64,000 nt of DNA from Henckelia pumila. Taxonomy: Eukaryota > Streptophyta > Magnoliopsida > Lamiales > Gesneriaceae. Location: the NCBI RefSeq assembly GCF_033568475.1, contig NC_133123.1:18028622-18092621 (forward strand), read 5' to 3'. Positions 1-12,000 of the stretch are shown in pieces (positions within the stretch are counted from its first letter, which is position 1; every line of letters begins with the position of its first letter). The notes below the pieces were generated by a model. The model was not told the DNA's origin. It saw nothing but the letters and a program-made list of their open reading frames with translations, and searched no databases. The position numbers were made by a program, and so were the translations under genes.

Positions 1-140
1 CCGCCGCATGAAGGTGCTCTTCCCGCACCCGGAGTCGGCGGCCAAGCCGATCACTACTGTTTTGTCAGCTGAGCAGGAGATATTGTACCTAGTCTTGCTG
101 ACGTTGGGGGATATTTTTCTCTTAATGCTACTGTTTGTGT
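1..140 (+). other. Possible 3' end of a coding exon at the left edge
   Basis: The first 50 bases are much more GC-rich than the flanking DNA and read openly in frame 2 as far as a stop near 140 (MKVLFPHPESAAKP early in the frame, then a leucine-rich hydrophobic tail). This could be the last exon of a gene running in from the left, but the hydrophobic part may simply be 3' UTR read through. I do not recognise the protein. Confidence 0.2.
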
Positions 141-1722
141 AGAAAATGACTTGTTTCTGCAGGTTGAATCCCTGCAAGTGGGTTTTTGAGTTGAGGGATT
201 GAGCTGTGTACACTGTGATGACTGCCGCCATTTTTTATGCTCTCCTCTTTCTTCACAGAGAGGAGGAGGAGGAGGAGTTCGTGTGAGGAAATGAGAGAGT
301 GTTATTTAGAGTTTTCAAAACGGATTTGATGCCATGAAATTAATTATTTGGTTGTGAAGAAATTGTGAGGACACAAAAGAGTATGAAACAAGAGGTTATG
401 GTTAATTGGCGCTGGAGAGAGATATATGGGATAGAACATCCACAGGAATAAGTCTTGTGTGTGAAGTTGCTTATAGTGATTGAGACAATAATTTTATTTG
501 GAGTTATATTTCACCATGGTTCTAGTCGAAAAACATCCTTTTTAATTTTCGGTTTGGAAAAATGGGAGGTAATTATAGGAAGAGTAAGTATTAATGGTAC
601 CAGATTGGAGAATATTTCATGCTACTTATAAGGACACTACCTTCATGATAGATCTAAAGATGATACATGCAGAATCCACTAAAAAATAATGTACTTTACA
701 TGTATTGATAAATGTCAACCGTTAGATGTATGTTAAAGTGGTGTCCTTACAAGTAATCTAACTAGTGACTTAGTCCTTGGTTGCACCAATGTATGTGTCT
801 ATGTAAAATGGAAAAAAAAAAAAAAAAAAATTCAAACTTCATATATATATATATAATTTATAAAAGCAATCATATAATTAGTTAGTTTCGGTTTTCAAAA
901 ATCATGGTTTTAAGAAGATTATAATAATAATGTAATAAATATGGAGCTACATACATAACCTTGAACGGTGAAAAAGCGAATAAAGAATATGAATGGAAGA
1001 ATGGGAGATGATGATAAGGTGATAGAATGTAGGAATGTAGAAAGCTTGGTGGTCATTTGTTAGAGTTTGGATATTTGTGTGCCACGTGGCAGCAGGATGA
1101 TGGCCTGGTAGAAGATGAGAGTTGTGATCCAATTCCAATCCAACACAATTGAAGCCATTGGCGAACATATAAAACTTGCCCCCCCCAAAAAAAGTTGAGG
1201 GCATGCAGTGTACTAAACTTTTAAATTTTAATTGGTCTCTCAAACAATTAAGTCATTGTCCCTATTTTTTTCCCTATAATTTGTTGGTCACGTTTAGATT
1301 AATTTTATTTTTAGTCCTCTAACTTGATTAATTTTTATTTTTAATCATGTAACTTGTATATATATTTTTATTGATCCCTATTTTTATCGATAAACACCAT
1401 GTATTAATCTGGTTAAAATAAGAAATAATATGAGAAAAAAAAAAGTTACATGACTAAAAATAAAAATTTAAGGTAACATGATAAAAAATGAAAAAAAATA
1501 CAAGTTCACGAGATTAAAATTACAATTCACTTTTACCAAAAATTTATTCTCTTGTTATATTTTGATGTCACTAAAGTATCTCAAAATGCTTTGGTATCAT
1601 ACTAATTGTGTTTAACCACACAAAAATTTAATAAAAATTTAATAAATTATAAAACTTGAGCACTTACAAATTTATATGTAGATACATATTGTATCATTCC
1701 ATCAGTTGTATCATATTTAGCA
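141..1722. other. Gene-free AT-rich stretch
   Basis: I see no gene. There is a poly-A run near 810-830, a short AT microsatellite near 841-855, and a C8/A7 homopolymer pair near 1180. Open frames here are short and have no recognisable motif. Confidence 0.5.
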
Positions 1723-1920
1723 GGGTTTTTTTAGTGTTTATGGTGAAAAACCAAAAAAATTATGCTATTAAAGCAATTTCAGTGGCTTTACATTTCTACC
1801 GTAACACGCCATCATGTAGGGCGTGATTAAACTTAAGTAACGCCACGTACGACATCGTGATTAATAGGAAAAAAAATTCAAGCCACACCACTCAAAGTGG
1901 CGTGACTTGTTACATATTAA

Positions 1921-1925
<5 letters not shown>

Positions 1926-1952
<27 letters not shown>
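1926..1952. repeat. (AT)n microsatellite
   Basis: Uninterrupted alternating TA/AT run just inside the left arm of the 2.1 kb element. Confidence 0.9.
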
Positions 1953-2073
1953 CCATATCCGCTATAAATAATCAAATGGTTTAAAATAGGAGATGTTTTC
2001 TCCGGTGTTTACCTTAAAAAATTACAGGAAAATATGAAATTCATTGGCATCCATTACATGCAAGGGACATTAA

Positions 2074-2379
2074 GGTTCGCTTGGATGGAAGTATTTTAAA
2101 TCCATAGATTTCAAATATATTTTTGTTGTTTAAAAAAATACCACCATAAACATCAAATCCATTTTTTTTTTTATATTTATATAGTATCTCATGATAATTA
2201 TGATGGATTTTAAGTTCATCCAATAAATTGGTCATTTGAAATCCATTTTAATTCATCTAATTAATATGCAAATAATCAAGTTATGAATTTAAAATTTCTC
2301 TATGTTTCATTGTTAACACTAAAATTGTAATCGAAATTCATAGATTTGAAATACATCCATGATCCATCCAAGCGCAACC
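2074..2379. mobile_element. PIF/Harbinger (Tourist-like) MITE, 306 bp
   Basis: The terminal inverted repeats start GGTTCGCTTGGATGG on the left and GGTTGCGCTTGGATGG on the right (reverse complement), continuing into a shared ATAGATTT(C/G)AAAT block. The element is bounded on both sides by TAA (2071-2073 and 2380-2382), the trinucleotide target duplication of PIF/Harbinger elements. It has no coding capacity and sits inside the larger 1723-3843 element. Confidence 0.8.
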
Positions 2380-3235
2380 TAATATAATTTAAAATATGAT
2401 GTGTTTATTATTATTGTCATTCTTTCTAGCGGAGTTAGGACGATAATTTTGTCGTATTCATATTATTTAACATTTTTATTCCCAGTTTTGTTCCTAAATC
2501 ATCGTAGTTTATTTTTTATATATAAGTTTGCCTAAACGTTAGATAAAACTTAAGAATGGAAAAAAAAAAGTTAAACTTTGCATGTTTATTATTTGATCTT
2601 GACTTGAAAGAGAATATATCGAAAATATCTTCGATAATATCGATCAAAATATAATTAAACCAACCAGAAATAGTAAGGGTATCAATTCATGTAAGTTCGG
2701 GTCTTGTTGGCGCAAATTATTACTAAAAAAAGTCTCAACCCGAACCCGATTCAACTCGAAACTGACCAACCCCAGCCCAACTGACCTGATCAACCCGAAC
2801 CAACCCGATTTGATTTTTTTATTTTGTTATTTTTTAACAAAATAATTAAATTAAAATTTAAAACACATAATAATTTTGGATCCAACCTGACTTGATCCGA
2901 ACTGTCGAACAAGAAAATCCCCTACCTTGATCGATATTTTTGGGTCGGGTTTGCAGGTCGAGTTCATTTTTGACATCTTAAGAAATAGTATTCAATTTTA
3001 ATGTGCGATTTTAAGAAAAAAAAATTAAAATTCCATAGTTGTGAATGAGATTTTGTTTAATCAAATTCAATTAAAATAAATGGATTGTTAAATAAAAAAT
3101 AGTATTATTAATTATTTTAAAAAAATTAATAGTTAATATACGGAATTGCAAATAAGTTTCATATTATCCTTGAAGTTTTGAAGTTAACATTGGAGAAAAC
3201 ATATCATACATATATATATATATAGTAATGATCAC

Positions 3236-3357
3236 CTGCACCCAAGGTGCAGGATTTTTTGTGTGTGACCACCGGGTTTTAGTATCTTTTCTTATACTAA
3301 AACACGGTACCGGGTTTTAGTAGTCGCATACGAAAAACTCTGCACCCTAGGGTGCAG
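3236..3357. repeat. 122-bp snapback element with palindromic ends
   Basis: Both termini are themselves palindromes (CTGCACCCAAGGTGCAG at 3236-3252, CTGCACCCTAGGGTGCAG at 3340-3357). The interior is an imperfect hairpin around GGGTTTTAGTAT / ATACTAAAAC. It is probably a small foldback MITE. No target duplication is visible. Confidence 0.6.
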
Positions 3358-4189
3358 ACATGGCACACGTGTTGCGTGGGTAAAAGAAACTGACGGGAAA
3401 AAAACTGACGAAAAGGGAGATGATTAAAGGGTCATGTGGGCAGTTGAGAAGATTGAAAGAAGTTGAGGGGTTAAGTTTTTGAAATACGTGGAAATGGAAA
3501 AATTGAATGTGTGGAGTGGTTTGAGAGAAAAAATGTGGGAGAAACATAAACTACTATTTTGTCCATATTGAATTATATCCATCCAAAGCCTTGGGGGACA
3601 ATTCGGGAAAGAAATTTGATGTTCTCCAGAACAGTTATTCTAGCATGATCTAATAGTAAAGATGTTTTAATATGTAACAAGTAAAGATTTTTTTTTCGAT
3701 AAATCACGTCATCTCACGTGGCGTGATTTAAGTTTACTCACGTCCTATAGGATGGCGTGTTACAGTAGAAATGCAAAGCCACTGGAATTGACTTAACTGT
3801 ATAATTATTTTGGTTTTTCACCATAAACAGTGAAAAAAACCCCTTTTAACATCCATTTGATTAAAGGAGTTGAAAAAAAAATTTATAGCAGAAGCAACCA
3901 AATCTTGAATTATCTCTCGAATAATATAGGAAGATTTTTATTTTTATTTTTTGACAGCAATATATAGAAGATTTTTATTTCTAATAGCAGCTATTAATTA
4001 TATTATCACTTTTAGGAATTCGCAATGTTAAATTTTAATGATTGGAAGTAAAATATAATGTTCATCATAAGTCACAATGAGATCAAATTGGACGAAAAGA
4101 TAAACATTTTAGTTTTTTTATATAACTAAATGTCAAATTATATAATTAAGAGAAGATAAACAACGTGATGTGGCAAGATTGAATGAATC

Positions 4190-4494
4190 GGGAAAAATCA
4201 CGGTTCAGTCCTAAATGTTTGGACACATTTCCGGTTCAGTCCTAAATGTTTCAATGTTCCCGGTTTGGTTCCAAATGTTTTCCAAAAATTTCCGATTCAG
4301 TCCTAAATGTTTTTATGTTCCCGGTTTGGTCCCAAATGTTTTAAAAAGTTTTCAGTTCAGTCCTAAATGTTTTACGTTCAAGATTTCGTCCTAAATATTT
4401 TCCAAAAGTTCTCGATTTGGTCTTTCCATCTACAAACAAAGCGTAATAAAAAAAATACTTACAAACAAAAGACAAAGTTAAATAAAATAAAAGC

Positions 4495-4544
<50 letters not shown>

Positions 4545-5454
4545 GAACAAAAATTTCTTTCAAATGAAAGTATAATATAAATTATACAAAATAAAATTAT
4601 AGAATAAAAAAATAATTAAACCATGCAATCTTATAGTTAAAAACATTATCAATCACAAACAAATAAACAAATGTTTTAGCAAATAACTAGTATTACTTAT
4701 TTCACAAAATATTTGAAAATTTCAACAAATTTTTCAAGAGAAGAATATTTATGCTTAACAATTGAGAAAATATAATGAATTATTTGACCACCTTTGAAGT
4801 AGTGATATGAAATTAAGTTTTATTTAATAGTAAATTTTTTTCAAATACTAATTTTTTAAATTATAAAAAGAGTTTTAAAAATATATATATCCTTTTCCAA
4901 CCTCAAATTTTTTTTTAAAATGTGCAACCATCATGAAGAGAATATAACAAAATTAATAAAAATGTGAAATAACATCATTACATTTTAATTTCTCAAGTTT
5001 TGTTTATTTTATTTAAGTTTTTATTTTTTAGCATCATGAATTTAATATTTTTATTTTGAACATTGTGTAAAATTGATTTAAATTTGGATAAAAGCTCTAA
5101 TAAATTTGTATTTTATTTACAACTTGTTTAATGTTAAATATATAATAAATAATATAAAACTCAATCATAAATTATATGACACTACGCGGTGTTAGTTTTA
5201 ACACACAAGTAGATGGAATGATCAACCCGGAAACTTTTGAGAAATATTTGGCATGAAATTGGCAATGTAAAAATTTTTAGGACTGAACCGGAAACTTTTG
5301 GGAAACATTTAGGACCAAACCGGGAACGTATAAACATTTAGGACTGAACCGGGAACTTTTGAGAAACATTTAGGACCAAACCGGGAAAGTCCAAATATTT
5401 AGGACTGAACCGGAAATATGTCCAAACATTTAGGACTGAACCGGGATTTTGCCC
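4190..5454. mobile_element. Mutator-type non-autonomous element (1265 bp) with subterminal repeats
   Basis: The ends are GGGAAAAATCACGGTTCAG on the left and, reverse-complemented, GGGCAAAATCCCGGTTCAG on the right. A 9-bp direct duplication GAATGAATC flanks it exactly (4181-4189, 5455-5463), the size typical of Mutator elements. Each end holds about five or six degenerate copies of a unit built on CGGTTCAGTCCTAAATG(TTT), running inward in inverted orientation. The interior is AT-rich with no transposase, and includes a (TAA)n tract. Confidence 0.88.
4494..4543. repeat. (TAA)n microsatellite
   Basis: About 16 tandem TAA/AAT units inside the Mutator-type element. Confidence 0.95.
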
Positions 5455-5997
5455 GAATGAATCGACCTATTTTGACAGCTCCAACTCTCATGTTTTGAAG
5501 AGAGGCCTCAGGCCTACTCCATATTTACTGCATCGAATCATACTTACTCTACACAACATAAAATCTGATATTAAAAACAACGTGGAAATTTGCATGCCTC
5601 TACCATTATAATATTGCAAACAAAGCATAGCTGAAACTCATTTTTTTTGTGGCAATTTGAGACATTGATTTAAAGCAAACAGTTAACATAAATGACCAAT
5701 TATTTTAATTTTAGTAAACATCTTATTTTATCCAGAAGCGCAAGACATGATTCTAATTAAAGTAGTGTTTGTAAATACTTAAAACAACGATTAAAGTGGG
5801 TTCCGAGTTTGCAATCAAAAATTGGGAAACCAAGGGTTCCTTGGGGGCTTGACGATACAGTGAACTCTCTTATTACAACAGGGGTGGAATGAAGAGCTGA
5901 TTTCAGCTAATTTCAATCTTTATGTGGTTGGGGAAATTCTCAAAATCCCTCTCCAGACTCCCAGGAGGGCTGATTTACAGTTCTGGAGATTTAATAC

Positions 5998-6913
5998 TGT
6001 TGGAAAATATTTGAATGAATTGAAGGAAGAAATGGGCTTGAAAGGCTTGTCCCAATGTGTTGGAAAAATTTGAATTTGGTGAAATAAATTGGAGAAAAAA
6101 GAGGAAAAGACTTGTCATACATTGGAACAACTCCATTGTAATTTTCACTTTATATAATCCAACTTTGGATTATGGGATTGTGCCTTTAGGGCACCGGATG
6201 TTTTGTAAAGGGGCAAGACGTTAATCGATGCAACTAACACACGCATGCGGCCGGCTGGCTCGGCTCGGTGCAGTGGGGTTTTATGATCCTATTATTCCCA
6301 AGACAGAAACTTTGCTAAAGTTGGCCGCCCGAGCGGTAAAATATTACCGCTCGAGCGCATCGCTTTGTATGCGAGACAGAAGAGGGTACGCCCGAGCGGT
6401 AAAATATTACCGCTCGAGCGCAGCCTCTAAAAGTGTCGTCAGAGCGTTTCGCGCCTGAGCGATAAAATCTTACCGCTCAAGCGCGTCGTCTGTGTTCCAA
6501 AAAGGTGCGTCTCTTTTTGAACTTTTTCTGTCATGGATTGCATCCTTAGACCATAAAACGTGTTCTTTGGAGTCATAGTATATATATATGATTTTTATAA
6601 ACGCATAAAGAACTACTTGGAATTCTGATAACGTGAAACATCAGATTTTAGATTCTCTGCAAAGAATTTTTCTCTCACTCTTTCAAAAGAAAGTTTTTGC
6701 TTATTTTTGTTCTCTGAAGTTAATGATATTTGTAGTGCTGCTATATCATGATCGTTAGTTGTTGTATCTTAGAGACGATTGTCACCAACGTTGAGCACTG
6801 TTAACGGGCAATTTCTTCTTGCGGATAGAGAGATTCTCTCGCCTCGAGTTGTTCGTTTCTGTTGTTGCTGCTGTTGCTGACTTGTTCAGAATTCGGAGTA
6901 CATATTAATAACA
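5998..6913 (+). mobile_element. Copia solo LTR (916 bp) nested in the LINE
   Basis: It starts TGTTGGAAAA, ends AATAACA, and is flanked by an exact 5-bp duplication AATAC (5993-5997, 6914-6918), which is the signature of a solo LTR. It is homologous, in opposite orientation and clearly diverged, to the LTRs of the copia element at 18314-24269: they share the TTTGGTGAAATAA, TATATAATCCAAC, GTTAACGG/GCAATTTC and CAGAATTCG blocks. Confidence 0.92.
6330..6479. repeat. Three tandem GC-rich hairpins inside the LTR
   Basis: Two identical 24-bp palindromes have arms CGAGCGGTAA / TTACCGCTCG and loop AATA (6330-6353, 6393-6416). A third, slightly changed copy lies at 6456-6479 (TGAGCGATAA / TTACCGCTCA). 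They are spaced by about 40 bp. The equivalent place in the other copia LTR (about 18750-18930) has three hairpins with different stems. Confidence 0.85.
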
Positions 6914-6995
6914 AATACTAAGGGAAAGTATTCGGTGCGTGATGGGTGCAGACTCCAGCGTGGGCTGTTTTCTGCTCCTGAACATCAGTCATCTC

Positions 6996-7219
6996 TTTTT
7001 TTTTTGTGACGTGGGAACCCGCAGCCGCTACCCTTAGGTGCGCTCTGGGTAAACCCCCGAACTAAGGCAATAGCCTGCAAATTAAGCTAGTCAGGTAAAC
7101 CACACTGGGCAAACCCTGTGTGACAGGCTAGTCCAAGAAAGTGATGGTAGGGGGAATCGAACTCTGACCTTTGGCCAAGAGTTCACCTGCTCCACCAACT
7201 TGGACACCGCCTTGGGGCT
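6996..7219 (-). mobile_element. tRNA-derived SINE (224 bp) nested in the LINE
   Basis: Read on the minus strand, it has a pol III A box TGGTGGAGCAGG (7186-7197) and a B box GTTCGATTC (7154-7162), and ends in an A tail (the T run at about 6996-7005 on plus). An exact 13-bp duplication CATCAGTCATCTC lies on both sides (6983-6995, 7220-7232). It has no coding capacity. Confidence 0.92.
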
Positions 7220-8271
7220 CATCAGTCATCTCATTTTAATATGGAATGATGGTCGTTTTTATGGTCTCTTAATATCCCGCCAAGGACCAGGTTATTTTGG
7301 TGTAGTATTTCTCATGATTGTATACCTACCAATCAAAATCTGGCTAGACATCATGTTCCTGTTGGTGAAGCTTGTAGTCTGTGTGGTTTTTCACAAGATT
7401 CTAGTTTCTACGTGTCCTGCTCTTTTTCTCTGTGCATCGATTAAACGTTTTTGGAAACCGACTGGTTTTGCGCATTTGTTTAAGCATTTCAGCCCTACTT
7501 GCACGTTGGAATTTTGTTGGTGGTTGAAACAACAGTTCTGCAAGAAGGAATTCGAGGAGTCCGTAATCTATACGTGGGCAGTTTGGAAAGCAAAACAGGA
7601 ATTCTTGCATGGAGATGGGCAGCGACAGTCGGCGAGTACGGTCTCATGGTGCTCTGCTCATTTATCTGATTTTGGGAAAGCCAGAGAACAGGAGAAATTT
7701 ATGGATAGAACAGAGGAAGGAAGATCGGAGATTTCCTGGCAACCACCTATTCGAAGTAATCTAAAATTAAATGTGGATGCGACGGTGAATGAAGAGAGAC
7801 AGTGGTATAGCGTCGGTGGTGTAGTTTGAGATTCCCAAGGTTGCTTGTTATTAGCTTTTGAAAAACAAATTACTCAGCCTATTTCTATGGTGCATGGGGA
7901 GTTTCTAGCAATTCGGGAAGGAGTTAATTTGCTTTATGAGAAACGTTTCCAGAATGTTCAAGTTGCATCTGATTCCCTTTCGGCAGAGTGAAGACAGTCA
8001 CAACCAAGGAGGAAAATCTTGGATATATTGGGGCTTTTGCGAAAGATATTAAAAATAGGTTGAATACCCCGTGTGATTTCAGAGCTCATTTATGTTCGTA
8101 ATTCGGCCAATAAAGTGACCCATATTTTAGCTTGTTTTACTTTTTCTTGCACTTCACTTTTGTTTGAATGAATGAGGAATTTCTTTTTTGATTGATAAAG
8201 CTTGTAATAGACGATTATTCTTAATAAAGTTACGACTGTTTACCAAAACAAAAAACAAGCAACGATTATAG

Positions 8272-9081
8272 ATTTTTCTTTAATAAAATTATATGATTAA
8301 AAAAATGATTATGGATTTTATAGGAAACTTATTTCGGTACCAATGAGCTAATTTATTTAGGACACATATATCTAAGAATAATGGTATCCCATTGTCTTAT
8401 AGATATTCAACACTAATACTAATAATAATAATTATCTAAATACTCCAAAAAAATATTAAACAATTCCAGAGATTCCTTGATATTAGATAAAGTTAAAGAT
8501 ACAAATAAATTCAAAAACCTGTAATTTATTAACAAACTTAATTTGGAAATCTAACAAAGAAACCAAGATCAAAACTCATAATGATACAATCAATAATAAC
8601 AGCGAAATTATAACAAATTGTACTTCAAAAACACTAGCAAATACCACATTCCATATATCATGTTCAACAGTGATATATATATATATATTTGGGTTAAGAA
8701 AAGCATGAGTTGAGTAGGCGGGTTCACTAGTCTAATGAACCAAGAACCAAAATCCAACCCAACCCAATCCAAAATTTTTGGGCCCTAAGCTTGGTCGATC
8801 CAATTAGACCCGAGCCCACTAAAGCCCCACTCAGAATGTCAAAAATGGTCACCCGGTCACTTTCTGTACCTTTTCAATGTAGGATTTGTAACGATGTTGC
8901 CAGAGCGATTCTTCTATTAGCAGAGCAGATTTGTTCGAATTCCCGCATCTGCCCTTCATGTAGCTTCATCTCTTCCTAGCTAGCAGCTCCCGTCACCATT
9001 CCAATCTCTCATTATTTGATGAAATGACATCAAAGTAGTGTGGCACAAGTCAAAACATAAGGCCGAAGGAAAATTCTTTCC
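8272..9081. other. Gene-free stretch downstream of SUV2
   Basis: AT-rich DNA with a short AT run near 8671 and a patch rich in AACCCAACC motifs near 8750. The SUV2 3' UTR and polyadenylation signal should lie in the last few hundred bases, but I cannot place them surely. Confidence 0.5.
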
Positions 9082-12000
9082 TCATGATATATTTTCTCCT
9101 AAATAAAAATAAACTCTCCTTTTGAAGACATGAGCCAATTCCACAATTTCACATTCCCTGATTTGCTTTGTCCATTTATCATCTTGTTGCCGAAACAACT
9201 TGGCTTTGTTGGTCAATCTGTTCGCCACGTCTACGGTCATGCTTGCTATGTCTCTTGTTTTTGTAAGAGACTGCAGGACATGTACGGAATATTGCGGGTG
9301 GGAGACGAGTCTATTGAAAAATATAAGTGCCTCGCGAATCATTAAGATCCTGCAAGAAGAAAATCAATGGGATAGATCTTGATTAAGGAAATGGCAATGA
9401 GACAGAACATCAAGAATCGAATCCAAACAACCACTAAGCTTGATCGCTCCAGAAAATTAACGTGATCAGAAGGGTTGACAACAGTGTGTTCATGCATTTC
9501 GAGTTGATTGATCACTCATGCATTACATAAACAAATTACAAATGTACAAAAACCAATATCAAGACAAAAAAAGGGGTCAGAAATTTAATCCATAGAGAGC
9601 ACGGCTTTGTTTGGTTGGGATCTTCCTTCTCTTTGCTCTTCTTGTTTTCTCCCCTTTTTGCTAACATTTTTGTCCTATTGTTTTCTCTGTTTTACCCCAA
9701 AATTTTCAAAATGCACATCATTTTGAATGTCTCTATCATCATATTTGATTACAATAATTACTCAATTGCCTTCCTCAATAACGTTTTCAAACAATTAATT
9801 GTGTGGTCACTCATGGCCTATGACATCAATTTTCAAAATCAAAATTTTTCCTTCACTTGAGACAAGCCAATAAAATGCCATCAGGAAAAAGACAATGGCA
9901 TTTGTCTATCCTCCGCTTGAAATGTTTATCCCGTATAATGTGGCCAAATCTTAGTCTTGGGATCCCAAAATATATGGTGTGAATTTTGAATAAAAATATG
10001 AGGAACCCATACCATCTAATGGCATTGTGGAGATGAGGACAAAGTCAATAAATGACTATGATGACTCTGTCTTTGCAACAAGTAAAGAAGAGTAAAATTG
10101 GTTATCTGCAGAAACATACCATTCTATGAAAATGTCGGATGGTTTAGCAGATTCAAGTGCCCCTTGATCCAAATCCGACACCAAGCTTTGCAAGATGATT
10201 GAAAGGAAATTGGAACTCTTTGGTAGCCTATAATTTAACAAAATTTCAAGGCCGGATTTTCCAGATGATCCCAAGAAAGCGAGAAAAACTATAGCATTTC
10301 TACGAAGCTTCATCTCCTGAAAGAAGAGTCTATTAGAAAAAGGAACATATTAATCCAAAAGCAGGCTAGACAAGAGTACATGAAACACAAAAAGATGCCA
10401 ACACAAAGATAGAAGCCAGCTTCAAATATTGCAGCTCAAAACGCACAATAGAACTTACATCCTCATCCTCAAAATTTACAGAACTTTGGTATTCTCCCCG
10501 TACCAATTTCAAAACGAGTTTGAGACACGGCCACCTGTTGCTTAACATTGGTTGTAAAATAGGAGCTGGTGATTAATGAAAGATTATGCTAAAAATTGGA
10601 ATTTTGTGTCGTATTAACACGTGGAATAGAAGTCATAAGCGGCCAAAATCGCCATAAACTAATAAATATTGTGTCTCAAGCAACATTATTGACCTCCAAA
10701 GCACAAAGGTTGGATCATTAAACCCATTAAAAGTTATTCTCATTGTCCAATCGATCAATTACCACTTTACCAAAAAATATTGCCAACATAAATAGTGTAA
10801 TTCAAATATTGCAAACCACATAGCAGTTCGTTCAAGATCCACATTTCTATTGTTGTGTTCACATGAACAATTTTTATTCCTCAACAATCGTCCTTACAAC
10901 TACTTAAAACTCATGAGAATCAGAAGCTTGGCTCTAATAGACTAATACCAATAGCATAAGCGAGCAATTACTTCTTTATCAAAATTTATCACCAACGACA
11001 ATGATCAACTCAAATCTTTAAAACTATTCATCAACTCATGCATCACGGATCAATCATTTTGCCCAGAAGAGCAATTGTTGCTCCCAAACACTTATAAATA
11101 ATCTCATCGTACTTCTAACAAATAACTCAGAAAATGGCACATTTCAAAATCTCCAAAAAACAAATTGCCTTCAAAGTAATGGAATTCTCACACTGGTACA
11201 ACAGAATTCATGAATTCATCCGTTTTTTGGAACAATTAATTATAGTTCACATTACAAACTTCCCAAAGTTTAAACGCTGTAAGAGAGTATTAGGTAATCA
11301 AAAGGTGCTTCTAACGTGACAAAGCATAGTGACACAACTGCAAAATACTAAGGAGAAGGAAAAGGAAAAAGTGATATACAGAACAAATTCCAAAACCAAA
11401 CCAAACTCACCTGAGCAGTCGCACCTCCACTGGAAGCTAAACAATCTACCAATCCATTCAAAATTTCTCTCAATCCCTGAGAATTTGCAATATCTTTGTC
11501 ATCAACAGTCTCTCCATCTTCTTTACAACCCAAACAAAATATTGCCACAGATTTGGGACCTTCAGAGAACATAGCCACAGAAAAAAATTATACAAAAAAA
11601 AAAAAAAAAAATCCATCCCAAGCATCCACAATTAGGGACATGGAGATTGAAGCAAGATTATAGCTCAGGAAAACATTTTGTTTATAGTAGTAAAATATCT
11701 TCAATGGAATTCTCCAAAATAAACATAATTTTGTAGAAGTAAATAAAAAGACTAATTAATCAAAGCTGATCAAACAGTAAGGTGTTAAAAAGTTGTTGAC
11801 CTGATAATCTAATTTTCAGTGATAAATCCAGAGAAAACTCACAATTAAATAACAGATAAATAATATCGACAGCTTGACTTTGCACAAAAAATCCAGCCTC
11901 CCTCCTCAGAAGTTGTGAAAGACTTTGAAACACAATTTCCCCAGCAAACCTATCTCAACAAAACCAGTATTTAGAACATTGAATAAACGAAGAATTGAAC

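Larger units (their letters stand above)
1723..3843. mobile_element. Non-autonomous DNA transposon with ~200-bp inverted arms (Mutator-like?)
   Basis: The left arm (about 1723-1925) and right arm (about 3660-3843) are inverted copies of each other. Both start GGGTTTTTTT(C/A), run through TGTTTATGGTGAAAAACC, and carry shared blocks around TAACACGCCATC and CGCCACGT. The left arm has one extra ~26-bp piece. The interior has no coding capacity and contains two younger insertions (2074-2379 and 3236-3357). The flanks match only weakly (TTTAGCA before, TTTAACA after), so the target duplication is decayed and the superfamily is an inference from the long arms. Confidence 0.65.
5797..8259 (+). mobile_element. 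5'-truncated L1-type LINE tail, broken, with two nested insertions
   Basis: The frames read as the 3' end of a plant L1. Around 5880-5990 there is the linker after reverse transcriptase (WNEELI...ILKIPL...D.QFWRF). Around 7300-7450 is the zf-RVT region (CGF-type cysteines before a KRFWKP-like stretch). Around 7740-7990 is a plant RNase H (NLKLNVDA..., GGVV.DSQGCLL, HGEFLAIREGV, ASDS). Several stops and frame changes break it. The 3' end is a TTAATAAAG signal followed by an A-rich tail. A 12-bp duplication CAACGATTAAAG / CAACGATTATAG (5785-5796, 8260-8271, 11 of 12 matching) bounds it. Without the nested LTR and SINE it is about 1.3 kb. Confidence 0.85.

Noticed and set aside
6228-6458. 76-aa plus-strand frame
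   Set aside because: It is the translated hairpin array of the solo LTR; the repeated AVKYYRSS text is a by-product of the palindromes.
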